The notes under the pieces are model-generated. The model worked only from the letters and a program-made list of their open reading frames with translations, ran no database searches and was not told the origin of the DNA. This document shows positions 1-9,214 of a stretch of DNA of 64,000 nt, in pieces (position 1 is the stretch's first letter; the number at the start of each line of letters is the position of its first letter). Position numbers and translations under genes: made by a program. The DNA is from Croceicoccus ponticola (GTDB lineage Bacteria > Pseudomonadota > Alphaproteobacteria > Sphingomonadales > Sphingomonadaceae), in NCBI RefSeq assembly GCF_004004515.1, contig NZ_RXOL01000001.1:186001-250000 (forward strand), read 5' to 3'.

Positions 1-2
1 TC

Positions 3-2903
3 GACTTGTCGCTGATGCGCACCGATGAATTCACGCTGCTTTATTTCGATCCGGCGCAAACCTACCTGACGCCATACGTCGGCCGCGCGGTGGCCAATTC
101 GCTGGCGTTCCACGAAAAGCTGTTCGACTGGAAACCGTGGGACAGCACGACGGTCCTGCTCAAGGATTTTTCCGATTACGGCAACGCGGCGGCGCGCTCG
201 TCGCCCAACAACGCCGTTCTGTTCGATGTCGCGCCGCTGGGGCTGACTTATGAAACGTTCAGCCCCGGCGAGCGGTTCTATACGCTCAGCAACCACGAAA
301 TGGCGCATGTCGCGACGATGGATGTGTGGAACAGCCGCGATGCCGGCTGGCGCAAGTTCTTTGCCGGCAAGCCGATGCCGGTGGAGGAACACCCCGAAAC
401 GATTCTCTATAACTTCCTCACCACCCCGCGCGTCAGCACGCCGCGCTGGTATCTGGAAGGCAGTGCCGTCTTCCTCGAAACGTGGATGGCGGGCGGGCTG
501 GGACGGGGGCAGGGCGCTTATGACGAAATGGTGTTCCGCGCCAAGGTGCGCGACGATGCGCGGATCTGGTCGCCGGTCGCGCTGGAATCCAAGGGGTCGA
601 ACAGCGACTTTCAGGTGGGCGTCAACGACTACCTCTATGGCACCCGCTTTTTCAGCTATCTGGCGCTGACTTACGGGCCGGAAAAGGTGCTCGACTGGCT
701 GCGCAGGGACGAAGCCAGCGCGGGGTTCTATGCAACGCAGTTCCGCCGGGTTTTCGGGCTGAAGCTGGAAGACGGCTGGAACGACTGGATCGCGTGGGAG
801 CGCAAGTTCCAGTCGGGCAATCTCGATGCGCTGGCGAAATATCCGTTCACGCCGGTGGAACCGCTGGCCGACCGGGGGCTGGGTTCGGTGTCGCGAGTTT
901 TCTTCGACGAACGGTCCAACAGCCTGATCGGCGCGTTCCGTTATCCCGGCGTGCTGCCCCACGTCGGGCGCCTGTCGCTGTCGACCGGCAAGATCGAGCG
1001 GCTGGCCGATATAAAGGGGGCGATGCTTTACAGCGTGACCTCGCTGGCCTTCGATCCCGACACGCGGACCGCGTTCTATACCGAAGACAACTATGCCTAC
1101 CGCGATGTGCTGGCCATCGATGTCGACACCGGGAAAAAGCGCATGCTGCTGCGCGACCGTCGGATCGGCGATCTTGCCTTCAACCGGCAGGACAAGTCGC
1201 TGTGGGGCATCCGTCATCAGAACGGGCTGTCGACGCTGGTGCGCATTCCCGCGCCCTATGCCGGGTTCAATCAGGTTGCGACGTTCGACTACAACGAAAC
1301 CCCGTTCGATCTGGATATCTCACCCGACGGGACGATGCTGTCCGCCTCGGTCGGGCTGTCCAATGGCAAGCAAACGGTCCGCGTCTGGCAGATCGAAACA
1401 CTGATCAGTGGCGGCCTCGAAAGCGGCTTGGAAGGCCTGTTCGACGGCGGCGTGGCGGCCCCGCTGGCCCAATTCGACATGCCGCCCGCCACGCCCGAAA
1501 GCTTCGTCTTTGCGCCTGACGGAAAGTCGCTTTACGGCACCGCCTATTACACCGGCGTGTCGAACGTGTTCCGATACGACATCGCCACCGGTGAAATCGC
1601 GGCGGTGTCGAACGCATCGACCGGGTTCTTCCGCCCCCTGCCGCTGGATGACGGATCATTGATCGTCTTCGATTTCGCGGGCGAAGGTTTCATCCCCACG
1701 CGCATCGCGCCCGAAGCGCGCGACGATCTGGGCACGATCGTATTCCTTGGCGCCGAAGTGGCGCGGCTGCATCCCGAAGTCAGGGACATGGCCGCAGGGT
1801 CCCCGGCGCGGGTCGATCTCGATGCCATCGTGACCGAACGCGGCAAGTACCGGCCCGACCGCGAACGCAAACTGGCCGCGCGTTATCCCTTTGTCGCGGC
1901 GTACAAGGGCGATGCGGTTGCGGGGCTGCACTTCACGTTCGAAGACCCGTTGCAGTTCAAGCAGGTGACGATCGATCTCGCGATTTCGCCGACCGAGGAT
2001 CTTTCGCTGTCCGAACGACTGCATGGCGAAATCGCCTTCGAAACGCTGAACTGGACCGCGCGTTACTGGCACAACCGCGTCTCGTTTTACGACCTGTTCG
2101 GGCCGGTGGAACGCAGCCGCAAAGGGGACGCAATCGAACTTGGTTGGCGCAAGTCGGTCGTCTACGATCCGCCGCGTGTCCTCGAACTGTTTGCCGATCT
2201 CAACGGGTACGTCGGCCTGGAGACCCTGCCCAATGCGCAGAACGTCGCGGGGCCGAGCGAGTTGCTGTCGTTCCAGGCGGGCGGGCATTACGTGAACGAG
2301 ACGAAATCGCTCGGCGCGATCGACCATGAAAAGGGCGTGGGCGCGGAATTGGTCGTGGGGGCCGATTACGGCAATGACGCCGTGTTTCCCGGTATCCGCA
2401 CCGGCTTTGCCATCGGCCGTCCGTTGCCGATCCGGAATTCATCGGTGTGGCTCTATACCCATGCGGGCGCAGTCGGCGGCCCGGCCGAAAACCCGTTGGG
2501 CAGCGTCTATTTCGGGTCGTTCCGCAATAATTACGTCGATGACCGCGAGATCAAGCGATACCGCGAATGGGATTCGTTTCCCGGCTTCGAAATCGACGAG
2601 ATCGACGCGCGCCGCTTTGCCAAGGCCGTGGCCGAATGGAACCTGCCGCCGCTGCGATTTGCTGAACTGGGCACCAGCTCGTTCCATCTAAGCTCGCTGC
2701 GGCCTGCGGTTTTCGCAGGGATGCTGGCGACAGACAGCGCGTTTGGCGGTGCGCGGACCTATGGCACGATCGGGGGTCAGATCGACCTCAACATGACGGT
2801 CTCGCTGCGCTTGCCGATGACTTTGTCGCTGGGCGCGGCCAAGGGCATCGACGGGGGAAATTTCCGCGGGACAGAGTGGCTTGTCTCGTTAAAGGTCTTA
2901 TGA
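3..2903 (+). CDS. Zinc-peptidase (MA-like) / beta-propeller / outer-membrane barrel protein, 5' end missing
   Basis: The reading frame is open to the left edge, so the true start and probably a signal peptide lie outside the window; the TTG at base 6 is unlikely to be the start. Counting from that TTG, residues 97-101 read HEMAH, a HExxH zinc-peptidase motif, followed by WYLEGSAVFLE near 148-158, the downstream glutamate helix typical of peptidase MA-like gluzincins. Residues of about 285-600 look like blades of a TolB/WD-type propeller (repeated phrases such as LAFDPDTRTAFY, LDISPDGTML and FVFAPDGKSLY). The last 300 residues alternate polar and hydrophobic residues and contain FPGFEIDEIDARRF, resembling the barrel of Omp85/surface-antigen proteins. 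Inference: an envelope protease or assembly factor anchored in the outer membrane. The substrate is unknown. PrsW-like protease follows after 10 bp. Confidence 0.7.
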   Translation, partial: DLSLMRTDEFTLLYFDPAQTYLTPYVGRAVANSLAFHEKLFDWKPWDSTTVLLKDFSDYGNAAARSSPNNAVLFDVAPLGLTYETFSPGERFYTLSNHEMAHVATMDVWNSRDAGWRKFFAGKPMPVEEHPETILYNFLTTPRVSTPRWYLEGSAVFLETWMAGGLGRGQGAYDEMVFRAKVRDDARIWSPVALESKGSNSDFQVGVNDYLYGTRFFSYLALTYGPEKVLDWLRRDEASAGFYATQFRRVFGLKLEDGWNDWIAWERKFQSGNLDALAKYPFTPVEPLADRGLGSVSRVFFDERSNSLIGAFRYPGVLPHVGRLSLSTGKIERLADIKGAMLYSVTSLAFDPDTRTAFYTEDNYAYRDVLAIDVDTGKKRMLLRDRRIGDLAFNRQDKSLWGIRHQNGLSTLVRIPAPYAGFNQVATFDYNETPFDLDISPDGTMLSASVGLSNGKQTVRVWQIETLISGGLESGLEGLFDGGVAAPLAQFDMPPATPESFVFAPDGKSLYGTAYYTGVSNVFRYDIATGEIAAVSNASTGFFRPLPLDDGSLIVFDFAGEGFIPTRIAPEARDDLGTIVFLGAEVARLHPEVRDMAAGSPARVDLDAIVTERGKYRPDRERKLAARYPFVAAYKGDAVAGLHFTFEDPLQFKQVTIDLAISPTEDLSLSERLHGEIAFETLNWTARYWHNRVSFYDLFGPVERSRKGDAIELGWRKSVVYDPPRVLELFADLNGYVGLETLPNAQNVAGPSELLSFQAGGHYVNETKSLGAIDHEKGVGAELVVGADYGNDAVFPGIRTGFAIGRPLPIRNSSVWLYTHAGAVGGPAENPLGSVYFGSFRNNYVDDREIKRYREWDSFPGFEIDEIDARRFAKAVAEWNLPPLRFAELGTSSFHLSSLRPAVFAGMLATDSAFGGARTYGTIGGQIDLNMTVSLRLPMTLSLGAAKGIDGGNFRGTEWLVSLKVL

Positions 2904-2913
2904 TCCCGGTTCG

Positions 2914-3996
2914 ATGGAGTCGCATCTGATCCTGAATGTCCTGCTTGCACTGGCGCCGGTGCTGGTGCTGCTTGCCGGGTTTCTGTGGCTCGACGTGCTG
3001 CATCTTCTCAGCCCGCGGTCCATCGTTCTGCTGTTGGTCATGGGTGCGGCTGCGGCGGCATTGTCCTATCCGGCCAGCGGGCGGGTGCTCGATGCCCTGC
3101 CGATGGGTTTTTCGACTTATTCGCGGTTTGTCGCACCGTGGGTTGAAGAGGCGATCAAGGGCGGCGCAATCGTCTGGCTCTTCCTGCGCAATCGCGTGGG
3201 GTACAAGATCGACGCCGCGCTCAGCGGGCTTGCCATCGGGGCAGGGTTCGCGATCGCGGAAAACCTGTTTTATCTGGTCCGGGTCGACGACATGAGTCCC
3301 GGCATGTGGCTCGTGCGCGGGGCGGGCACGGCGGTGATGCACGCGGGCACGGCGGCGATCATGGCCTCACTTTCGCACCAATTGAACGAACGCGGATTGC
3401 TGGCGCATGCCGGCGACTGGAAATTCCACATTTCCGCTTTCGTGCCCGGCTTTGTGCTCGCATCCCTGCTGCATTCCTTGTTTAACCAATTTCCCGAACG
3501 ACCGGTGGTGGCAATGCTGACGACCATCGTCGTCGTTCCGATCATCGTCATCGCCGTGTTTCGCTATGGCGCGCGCGAAGCTTCCCACTTCCTCGACGTC
3601 GAACGCGAAGAACACATCGCCGATCAGGCTGCGTTGGAAGCGGGGCAATGGCCCGATAGCGAATGCGGCAGTCGTCTGCGCGAATATGTCGCATCGCGGC
3701 CCGATGCCGATACGTTCGGGGCGCAGGTCATCGCCTATTGGCGTGCGCTGGGCGAACTGGTGTTGAGCGCGGAAAGCCGCATGGTCGAACGCGCCAACGG
3801 TCATCGCACCGATCCGCAGGCGGATGCCGACCGCGCGCAATTCGCTGTTGTCGCGGGGATAGAGCGCGACATGAACCATCCCAGCCTGCGTACGGTGAAA
3901 CGGCTGCTCCCGTTCAGCCGCAACGACCTTTGGGCCATTGGCGAACTGCGCGAACAATTGCACCATTCTCCAGGGCACAGCGCGCAAAAGCCCTGA
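2914..3996 (+). CDS. PrsW-family intramembrane metalloprotease
   Basis: 360 aa with about seven to eight hydrophobic segments in the first 220 residues. The PrsW family signatures are visible: E78-E79 with K82 (WVEEAIKGG), G109 to E116-N117 (GAGFAIAENLFYL), H143 (VMHAGTAAIM) and H187 (LLHSLFNQF), which should form the intramembrane metal site. PrsW proteins cleave membrane-bound substrates such as anti-sigma factors; here no sigma/anti-sigma pair is adjacent, so the substrate is unknown. The C-terminal 140 residues are a soluble charged region not seen in minimal PrsW. It starts 10 bp after the preceding peptidase gene, so the two are almost certainly cotranscribed, giving a pair of proteases. 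ATG at 2914 is the first good start. Confidence 0.75.
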   Translation: MESHLILNVLLALAPVLVLLAGFLWLDVLHLLSPRSIVLLLVMGAAAAALSYPASGRVLDALPMGFSTYSRFVAPWVEEAIKGGAIVWLFLRNRVGYKIDAALSGLAIGAGFAIAENLFYLVRVDDMSPGMWLVRGAGTAVMHAGTAAIMASLSHQLNERGLLAHAGDWKFHISAFVPGFVLASLLHSLFNQFPERPVVAMLTTIVVVPIIVIAVFRYGAREASHFLDVEREEHIADQAALEAGQWPDSECGSRLREYVASRPDADTFGAQVIAYWRALGELVLSAESRMVERANGHRTDPQADADRAQFAVVAGIERDMNHPSLRTVKRLLPFSRNDLWAIGELREQLHHSPGHSAQKP

Positions 3997-4161
3997 CGCC
4001 GCGCGCGTCGAGATCGCGCGGGCCGACTCGCCTCGACTACGGGTATGCCCGAATAGACCGCACCATCGCGATCATGGACCTTGCCGGCCGAAGGGTCGCT
4101 CCTGGCTCGTCATCGGCATCATGCCCGCGATCTCCCGATCGCGGCGGGGGAGGTTTCCATC

Positions 4162-4521
4162 GTGGATCGCAGGACAATGACGCTTGGCATCGTGCTGGCT
4201 CTCGCCGGGCTCGGCGGCTGTGTGGATCATGGCTACAATTATCGGCTTGGCGCTGTCTGGTTCAGTCAGCCCTATCATGTCTGGTACGACGGACATTACG
4301 GCGCCTTCCATGATGGATATTGGGGAACGGACGGTTTCTTCTATTTCCGGATCACCGACAGGGATCGCCAGTACCGCCGCGGCCATGAAGGGCACTTTCG
4401 GCGCGAGCGGGTGACTACGGATTCGCGTTTCAGGTATTACGAAGGCACTTCGAAAAAGCCTTCGCGCGAAACCCGCATGCCGAACTATCCCGCCCATCGC
4501 GACCATGACGAACGGCGGTGA
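4162..4521 (+). CDS. Small putative lipoprotein
   Basis: 119 aa read from GTG at 4162, chosen because GGGGAGG (4147-4153) lies 8 bases upstream and because this start gives a clean lipoprotein signal: hydrophobic MTLGIVLALAGLGGC with a lipobox cysteine. The frame also opens earlier at a TTG at 4081, which I reject because it adds a charged, His/Arg-rich leader. The mature part is rich in Tyr, His, Gly and Arg (repeated YHVWYDGHYGAF-like segments) and ends in a basic tail; no family recognised. It sits in a run of same-strand envelope genes and may share their transcript. Inner- or outer-membrane lipid anchoring is inferred. Confidence 0.6.
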   Translation: MDRRTMTLGIVLALAGLGGCVDHGYNYRLGAVWFSQPYHVWYDGHYGAFHDGYWGTDGFFYFRITDRDRQYRRGHEGHFRRERVTTDSRFRYYEGTSKKPSRETRMPNYPAHRDHDERR

Positions 4522-4590
4522 ACTGATCGACTGTCGCGACCACAAAACGATGCCTATGCGCAAGCCTTTCCGGTTCGAGGGATCGACCGG

Positions 4591-7059
4591 GTGCTGAACA
4601 AGGCGATCTGGTTTGTGGCCTGCGCGTTCCTGTTCGACGCCGCGGCCGCCGCGCAAGAGGTCGACGCTGACACCGCAGGTGCCGCCAAACCGGGCAAAGT
4701 CGAGCCCGCCGAAAAGAAGGCGACCGGTGCCCTTGAGGGCGGTGTCGATGTCGCGGCGGGCTATGACGATAACCTGTTCGCAACCCGCCATCGCAAAGTC
4801 GACGACGCGTTCGTACTGATCGAACCGAGCCTGAAATACCGGCTGACAACCGGCGATCTTCAGCTTGCCTTGCGCGGTTCGGGCGATGTCGCGTTTCACG
4901 ACCGGAACGCCAGCGAAGATTACGATGACTGGCTTATCGGTGCGGACGGGCAAGTCGCACTGGGCAAAAGTGCCCGGCTGATCGCGGGCGGGACATATGA
5001 ATGGCAGCACGAAAGCCGTACTTCGCCCGAAGACGTCGCAGGCTCTGCGCCTACCAGGTTCGAGCGGGCCTATGCCTATGCCGGGCTGATCGGCAGGGCG
5101 GGCAAGGCGGCATACCGGATCGGCGCCACGTACAACGACTACGACTTTGCCGACACGCCCGCCGCATCCGGCACGATCGCCAACGACGATCGCGACCGGC
5201 GCACGTTCGAACTCGGCGGAAGGCTGGGCTTCGAGGCGGCTGAGGGGACCGAACTGTTCGTCCAGGGTCTGTGGGACCAGCGCCGCTATCGCCGGGAAAT
5301 CGACGATTGGGGCTTTGCGCGTGATTCCAGGGGATATTCGCTCGCCGCCGGGGTGCGCCACGAAATCGGGCGGTCGTTCAGCGGCGAAGCCTTTGTCGGC
5401 ATCCTTCGTCAGGATTATGACGATGCGTTCCTGCCCGATGTTCACACCATCGATTACGGCATGGCGCTGGACTGGACTGTGCGCAACGGGCTCAGCCTGT
5501 CATTCGATCTCGATCGCAGTATCGAGGAAACGACGCTGCCGCTGGCATCGTCCTATGTCCTGACATCAGGCAGCCTGTCGGTGCAGGCGTCGGCTGGGCG
5601 CCGCATTGCGATCGGCGGCGGGATTTCAGGCGCGGATTACGCCTATCGTGGGGCCGATCGTTCGGAATTCGTGATCGGGGCGAACGTGTGGGCACGGCAT
5701 TGGCTCGGCCGCCACCTGTACATCGGCGCGGACTACGAATTCGGGCAACGCTCATCGAATGTCGCGGGTTACGATTACGATCAGAACCGCGTGTTCCTGC
5801 GGCTCGGCGCGCAACTTCAACCGCCGTACGACAGGGGCGCAAGCGGCGTCGAAGTCGCCCCGGGAAGCCGCGGACCGGACGGGCCGTACCTTGCGGTGTT
5901 GCTGGGTCACGGTTCGCTGGTAACCGGGCTGAACGGGCCGCGCGGCACCGGCACCAACACGGCTGATTTCGGCGATGTCGATGCCGATATTGGCGTGTCG
6001 CTCGGTTACGGCAAGACATTTGGCCGCCTCTATGCCGGGGTCGAGGCCGAAGGATTTGAGGGTGGGGCCGACTGGCTCCACGACGCCGACCGCCGTTTTT
6101 CGGTGTCGCGCACCAACAGTTACGGCGCCAGCTTGCGTCTGGGCCGGCTGACCGGACAGGGCGAACTCGTCTATGGCCGGGTCGGCGTTGTCTCCACGCG
6201 TTTTCGCACGCTTTACCGTCGGTTCGATCAGGAGGTCGACGATGCGCGGCGGCTAGCCGGGCTGGGCCTTGGCCTTGGGCTCGAAGCATCGGCGGGAAGT
6301 CACGGTTTCGTGCGCAGCGAATATGGGCTGGTGTCCTATCCCGACTACGACGTCGGGGTTGGGGGCGGGGGCGGGCCAGCCAAGGCGGACGGTTCTGTCG
6401 CCGACAACTTTTCGAACACCGAAAACCGGTTTCGCATGGGTGTCGGCTTGCGGTTTGGCGGCAATCCGGCGCGCAAGGATACGCATACAGATTTTTCAGG
6501 TGCCTATCTGGGCGTCGCACTGGGTCATGGCGGGCTGACCAGTTCGAACCAAGGTCCGCGCAGTGGCGGCTTCATGCTCGACGTCACGCGCAGCGGGCAG
6601 GGTGCTTTGATTGCCGCCTTTGCGGGAGCGGGGGCCGAATTGACCGGTTTCTACCTTGGCGGAGAAATCCATGCCGACACCGGCAAGCTGGATTGGAACA
6701 TAGAACGCGATCCGCAAGGTCGGATCTATTCTGTCGAGCACGATTATTCCTATGGCGGCAGCGTGATCGCGGGTCGCAAGATCAGCGGATCGGCCCTGCT
6801 TTATGCCCGGATTGGCGTGGTGAGAACAATGTTCGACACGCGATACGCAACAACCAAACAGTCGGTTCGCGAAAGACATGTGGAGCAAGCGCCAAGATAT
6901 GGGGCGGGATTGCAGATCGCGCTCAGCAAAAAATCGAGATTTCGGGTGGAATACAACTTCGCCGACTATGCCAAGTACAAGATCGCGTATGGCGAGAATG
7001 AAGATGCTTTCGAAAACTACGAAAACTTCATCAACATAGGATTTCTACGGAATTTCTAA
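4591..7059 (+). CDS. Outer-membrane protein with N-terminal BBP2-like barrel and two tandem porin-like barrels
   Basis: 822 aa from GTG 4591. A signal peptide ends near AAAAAQE (about residue 22). Residues 55-410 resemble the BBP2_2 family of outer-membrane barrels (GYDDNLF start, alternating strands, long extracellular loops). Residues 431-624 and 637-822 are two copies of a second module: they begin GPYLAVLLGHGSLVTGLNGP and GAYLGVALGHGGLTSSNQGP, and both contain a YGxSLRLGR/YGGSVIAGR strand, a YxRxGVVxTxF strand and an RxEYxxxxYxxY strand, like eight-stranded OmpA/Opa-type barrels. It ends IGFLRNF, with the terminal Phe expected for BAM-dependent assembly. Such a three-barrel chain is unusual; the role could be a porin, adhesin or exopolysaccharide export component. 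Confidence 0.7.
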   Translation: MLNKAIWFVACAFLFDAAAAAQEVDADTAGAAKPGKVEPAEKKATGALEGGVDVAAGYDDNLFATRHRKVDDAFVLIEPSLKYRLTTGDLQLALRGSGDVAFHDRNASEDYDDWLIGADGQVALGKSARLIAGGTYEWQHESRTSPEDVAGSAPTRFERAYAYAGLIGRAGKAAYRIGATYNDYDFADTPAASGTIANDDRDRRTFELGGRLGFEAAEGTELFVQGLWDQRRYRREIDDWGFARDSRGYSLAAGVRHEIGRSFSGEAFVGILRQDYDDAFLPDVHTIDYGMALDWTVRNGLSLSFDLDRSIEETTLPLASSYVLTSGSLSVQASAGRRIAIGGGISGADYAYRGADRSEFVIGANVWARHWLGRHLYIGADYEFGQRSSNVAGYDYDQNRVFLRLGAQLQPPYDRGASGVEVAPGSRGPDGPYLAVLLGHGSLVTGLNGPRGTGTNTADFGDVDADIGVSLGYGKTFGRLYAGVEAEGFEGGADWLHDADRRFSVSRTNSYGASLRLGRLTGQGELVYGRVGVVSTRFRTLYRRFDQEVDDARRLAGLGLGLGLEASAGSHGFVRSEYGLVSYPDYDVGVGGGGGPAKADGSVADNFSNTENRFRMGVGLRFGGNPARKDTHTDFSGAYLGVALGHGGLTSSNQGPRSGGFMLDVTRSGQGALIAAFAGAGAELTGFYLGGEIHADTGKLDWNIERDPQGRIYSVEHDYSYGGSVIAGRKISGSALLYARIGVVRTMFDTRYATTKQSVRERHVEQAPRYGAGLQIALSKKSRFRVEYNFADYAKYKIAYGENEDAFENYENFINIGFLRNF

Positions 7060-7159
7060 GGTGTCGCTCGACGCTACATCGGTTCCCGCAACGTGAACAA
7101 CGCGCCGGGTCGCAGCTTCGGACAGGCTGCAATCCGGCGCAAATTGTCGGAGCGAAGAT

Positions 7160-8452
7160 ATGTCGAAAACACAGCCCTGCATCAGCAGATACTTTTCATC
7201 CGCCACGGCCATCGCCGTTGCGCTTGCGGTCGCAGGCGGAACCTTGGCGACCTTACCCGCACCAGCCGCAGCCCAGCATTCCGGAGGCGCCAGCACGCAG
7301 GCGGGCGGGCACGACAGCGGGCACGACACGGGCGAGGATTCTGGTCACACCGACGATGGACACGACAAGGGGCCTGATGCGGAACCGGGCAAGGGCGGCA
7401 AGGGTCGCGCGCCAGGCGAAGCGGGCAGCCGCAGCCCACGTGGCATGCAGGACATATTCCGTTCGGTCGCGGCTGCCGAAGATGGCGGCGACGACACCAG
7501 CGATCGGCCAGATTGGGCCGGGGCCAAGGGCGGGCGCAACGAACATGGTGGCAAGCCATCCACCGGCGGCGACAATCGCGGCGACCTTTACGGCGACATG
7601 TACGTCATCCTGCGCGACGAGGACGGCGAACCCATCCTGACCGAAGAAGGCTGGGTCCAGCCGGTCGACGCAGACGGTGTTCCGCTCGAACTCGACGAAG
7701 AAGGCGCGCTCGTCGATCCGACGTTGGCGATAGAAGTCGTGCTGGGCCGGCTCAACGTCGGGCGCTCGCCCACCAGTGTGCTGAACAAGCGGGCGGACGA
7801 AATCGTGACGCTGCTTAACGACGCCGATGAAATCACCGTGGACGCGGCCGGAAGGCTGGTCGTCGTCAATTACGTGCTCGATGAAAACAACCAGGTCATC
7901 GACACCGTTTACAAGACGATCGACGCCCCGCTCGACAATCTCGCGCTCTATGTCGCGCTGATGACCGAAGGCACGATCCCCGGCGTCACCGATCTCCCCG
8001 GAGAGGAATACGACTTCCTGGTCGATGGCGAATTCACCGGCGAAGACCTTGTTGCCGCCACATCCCTTTTGGCAGCGGCGAGCGACAAGTACGAGACACT
8101 CTCGCTCGACGCGGTCGCCTATATGAATGCCATTCTCGGCATCAATACGGTGACCGAAGGGACGATCACCTATTCGTCGATGGACTACAGCGATTACTCT
8201 TACGACCGGTCCGATACTTACGATGCAGTGATCGTTACGGTGCTGGTCCAGCAAGACGACGGAAGCTGGGTGGCCGAACCGGTCAACATTTATGACGAAG
8301 TGTTCGGAGAAGTCGATTACGTGAGCGAGGACGGCTTCGACGGCTTTGCGCAGGCGGTCGACGATGCCCGCGAAGTCATCAGCTACATCCACGAATACGC
8401 GATCCCGGCCGATCAGATCGATTCCGTCGTGCCCGAAGAACCGACGCCATGA
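7160..8452 (+). CDS. Secreted acidic protein of unknown function
   Basis: 430 aa, no family recognised. A signal peptide is clear: a basic N-terminus, hydrophobic stretch about residues 14-36 and cleavage after APAAA near 38. The first 90 mature residues are low-complexity (Gly, Asp, His, Lys; repeated GHDxGxD motifs that could bind metal ions). From about residue 145 to the end it is strongly acidic and looks folded (YVILRDEDGEPILTEEGWVQ onward), with a Tyr/Ser/Asp-rich patch near 345-355. The C-terminus PEEPTP is short and Pro-rich. It starts 100 bp after the triple-barrel gene and ends 71 bp before the next secreted protein, so an extracellular or periplasmic role with these neighbours is likely. 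Codon use resembles its neighbours. Confidence 0.6.
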   Translation: MSKTQPCISRYFSSATAIAVALAVAGGTLATLPAPAAAQHSGGASTQAGGHDSGHDTGEDSGHTDDGHDKGPDAEPGKGGKGRAPGEAGSRSPRGMQDIFRSVAAAEDGGDDTSDRPDWAGAKGGRNEHGGKPSTGGDNRGDLYGDMYVILRDEDGEPILTEEGWVQPVDADGVPLELDEEGALVDPTLAIEVVLGRLNVGRSPTSVLNKRADEIVTLLNDADEITVDAAGRLVVVNYVLDENNQVIDTVYKTIDAPLDNLALYVALMTEGTIPGVTDLPGEEYDFLVDGEFTGEDLVAATSLLAAASDKYETLSLDAVAYMNAILGINTVTEGTITYSSMDYSDYSYDRSDTYDAVIVTVLVQQDDGSWVAEPVNIYDEVFGEVDYVSEDGFDGFAQAVDDAREVISYIHEYAIPADQIDSVVPEEPTP

Positions 8453-8523
8453 TCTGCGCCGTGACCGCCAGTGGCGACCCTGCCGGCAATGCTCTCACCC
8501 ATACTGTTTCGAAGGAATCTGCG

Positions 8524-9183
8524 ATGACCAGAAGTTCGACCGCACGAATACTCCTGACATGTGGCGGTATCGCCGCGTTGGCCGTGGCCAGCCCTTCATG
8601 GGCGCAACATGGCGGAGGCGGGGCGGGGGCAGGGCCAGGGGGCGGGGGCCAAACCGCGATGCCCGGCATGACCGGAGCCGGCGATATGGATCGGATGCAA
8701 GACAGGGACCGGCTGCGCGACCCTGATCAAGACCGCGACCGGGATCAGGACCGCGACAAGGACCAGGATCGCCTCCACGATCGCGACAGGTTGCGCATCG
8801 ACCAGACGGTCAGCGGCCAGTTATCGACGTGGAGCCTGTTGAGCGAAGGCGAACGCAGGCAATTCCACGAACAGATGCGCGCGGCGAAAACCGAAGAGGA
8901 ACGCAACCGCATCCGTTCGCAACATCGCGCCACGGTTCAGCAGCGGGCGAGGGACCTAGGCATCGACCAACCGGGTGCCAGCGGCTGGCACGGGGGTTAT
9001 TACCTTGCCCAAATGTTGACCGAGCGGGAGCGGTTGCAATTCCACGAACGCATGCGCGTCGCCGCCAACGAGCAGGAGCGCGCGCGGATCAGGGCCGAAA
9101 TGCATGCCACGGCACGCGAACGCGCGCGCGAAATGGGCATCGACGTGCCCGCCTGGTTCGGACAGCGCCGCACCGCTCGCTGA
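8524..9183 (+). CDS. Secreted Arg/Asp-rich protein with a duplicated helical module
   Basis: 219 aa from ATG 8524, chosen because AAGGA lies about 10 bases upstream and the protein then starts with a signal peptide (hydrophobic 8-23, cleavage after SPSWA, residue 27). An alternative upstream ATG at 8449 would overlap the previous gene and hide the signal. Residues 29-55 are Gly-rich; 57-92 form an RDxDQD-type charged run; 105-150 and 164-210 are two copies of one module (LLSEGERRQFHEQMRAAKTE and MLTERERLQFHERMRVAANE, ending in DLGIDQP and EMGIDVP). The modules are predicted long helices and faintly recall CpxP/Spy-like periplasmic proteins, but without the LTxxQ signature. Function unknown. 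Confidence 0.6.
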   Translation: MTRSSTARILLTCGGIAALAVASPSWAQHGGGGAGAGPGGGGQTAMPGMTGAGDMDRMQDRDRLRDPDQDRDRDQDRDKDQDRLHDRDRLRIDQTVSGQLSTWSLLSEGERRQFHEQMRAAKTEEERNRIRSQHRATVQQRARDLGIDQPGASGWHGGYYLAQMLTERERLQFHERMRVAANEQERARIRAEMHATARERAREMGIDVPAWFGQRRTAR

Positions 9184-9214
9184 TGAGGAGGACGGTGGGC
9201 GTGGCGGGCAGGAT

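Noticed and set aside
6-8. TTG as start of the first protein
   Set aside because: The frame is open to the window edge and the N-terminus lacks a signal peptide, so the gene is simply cut.
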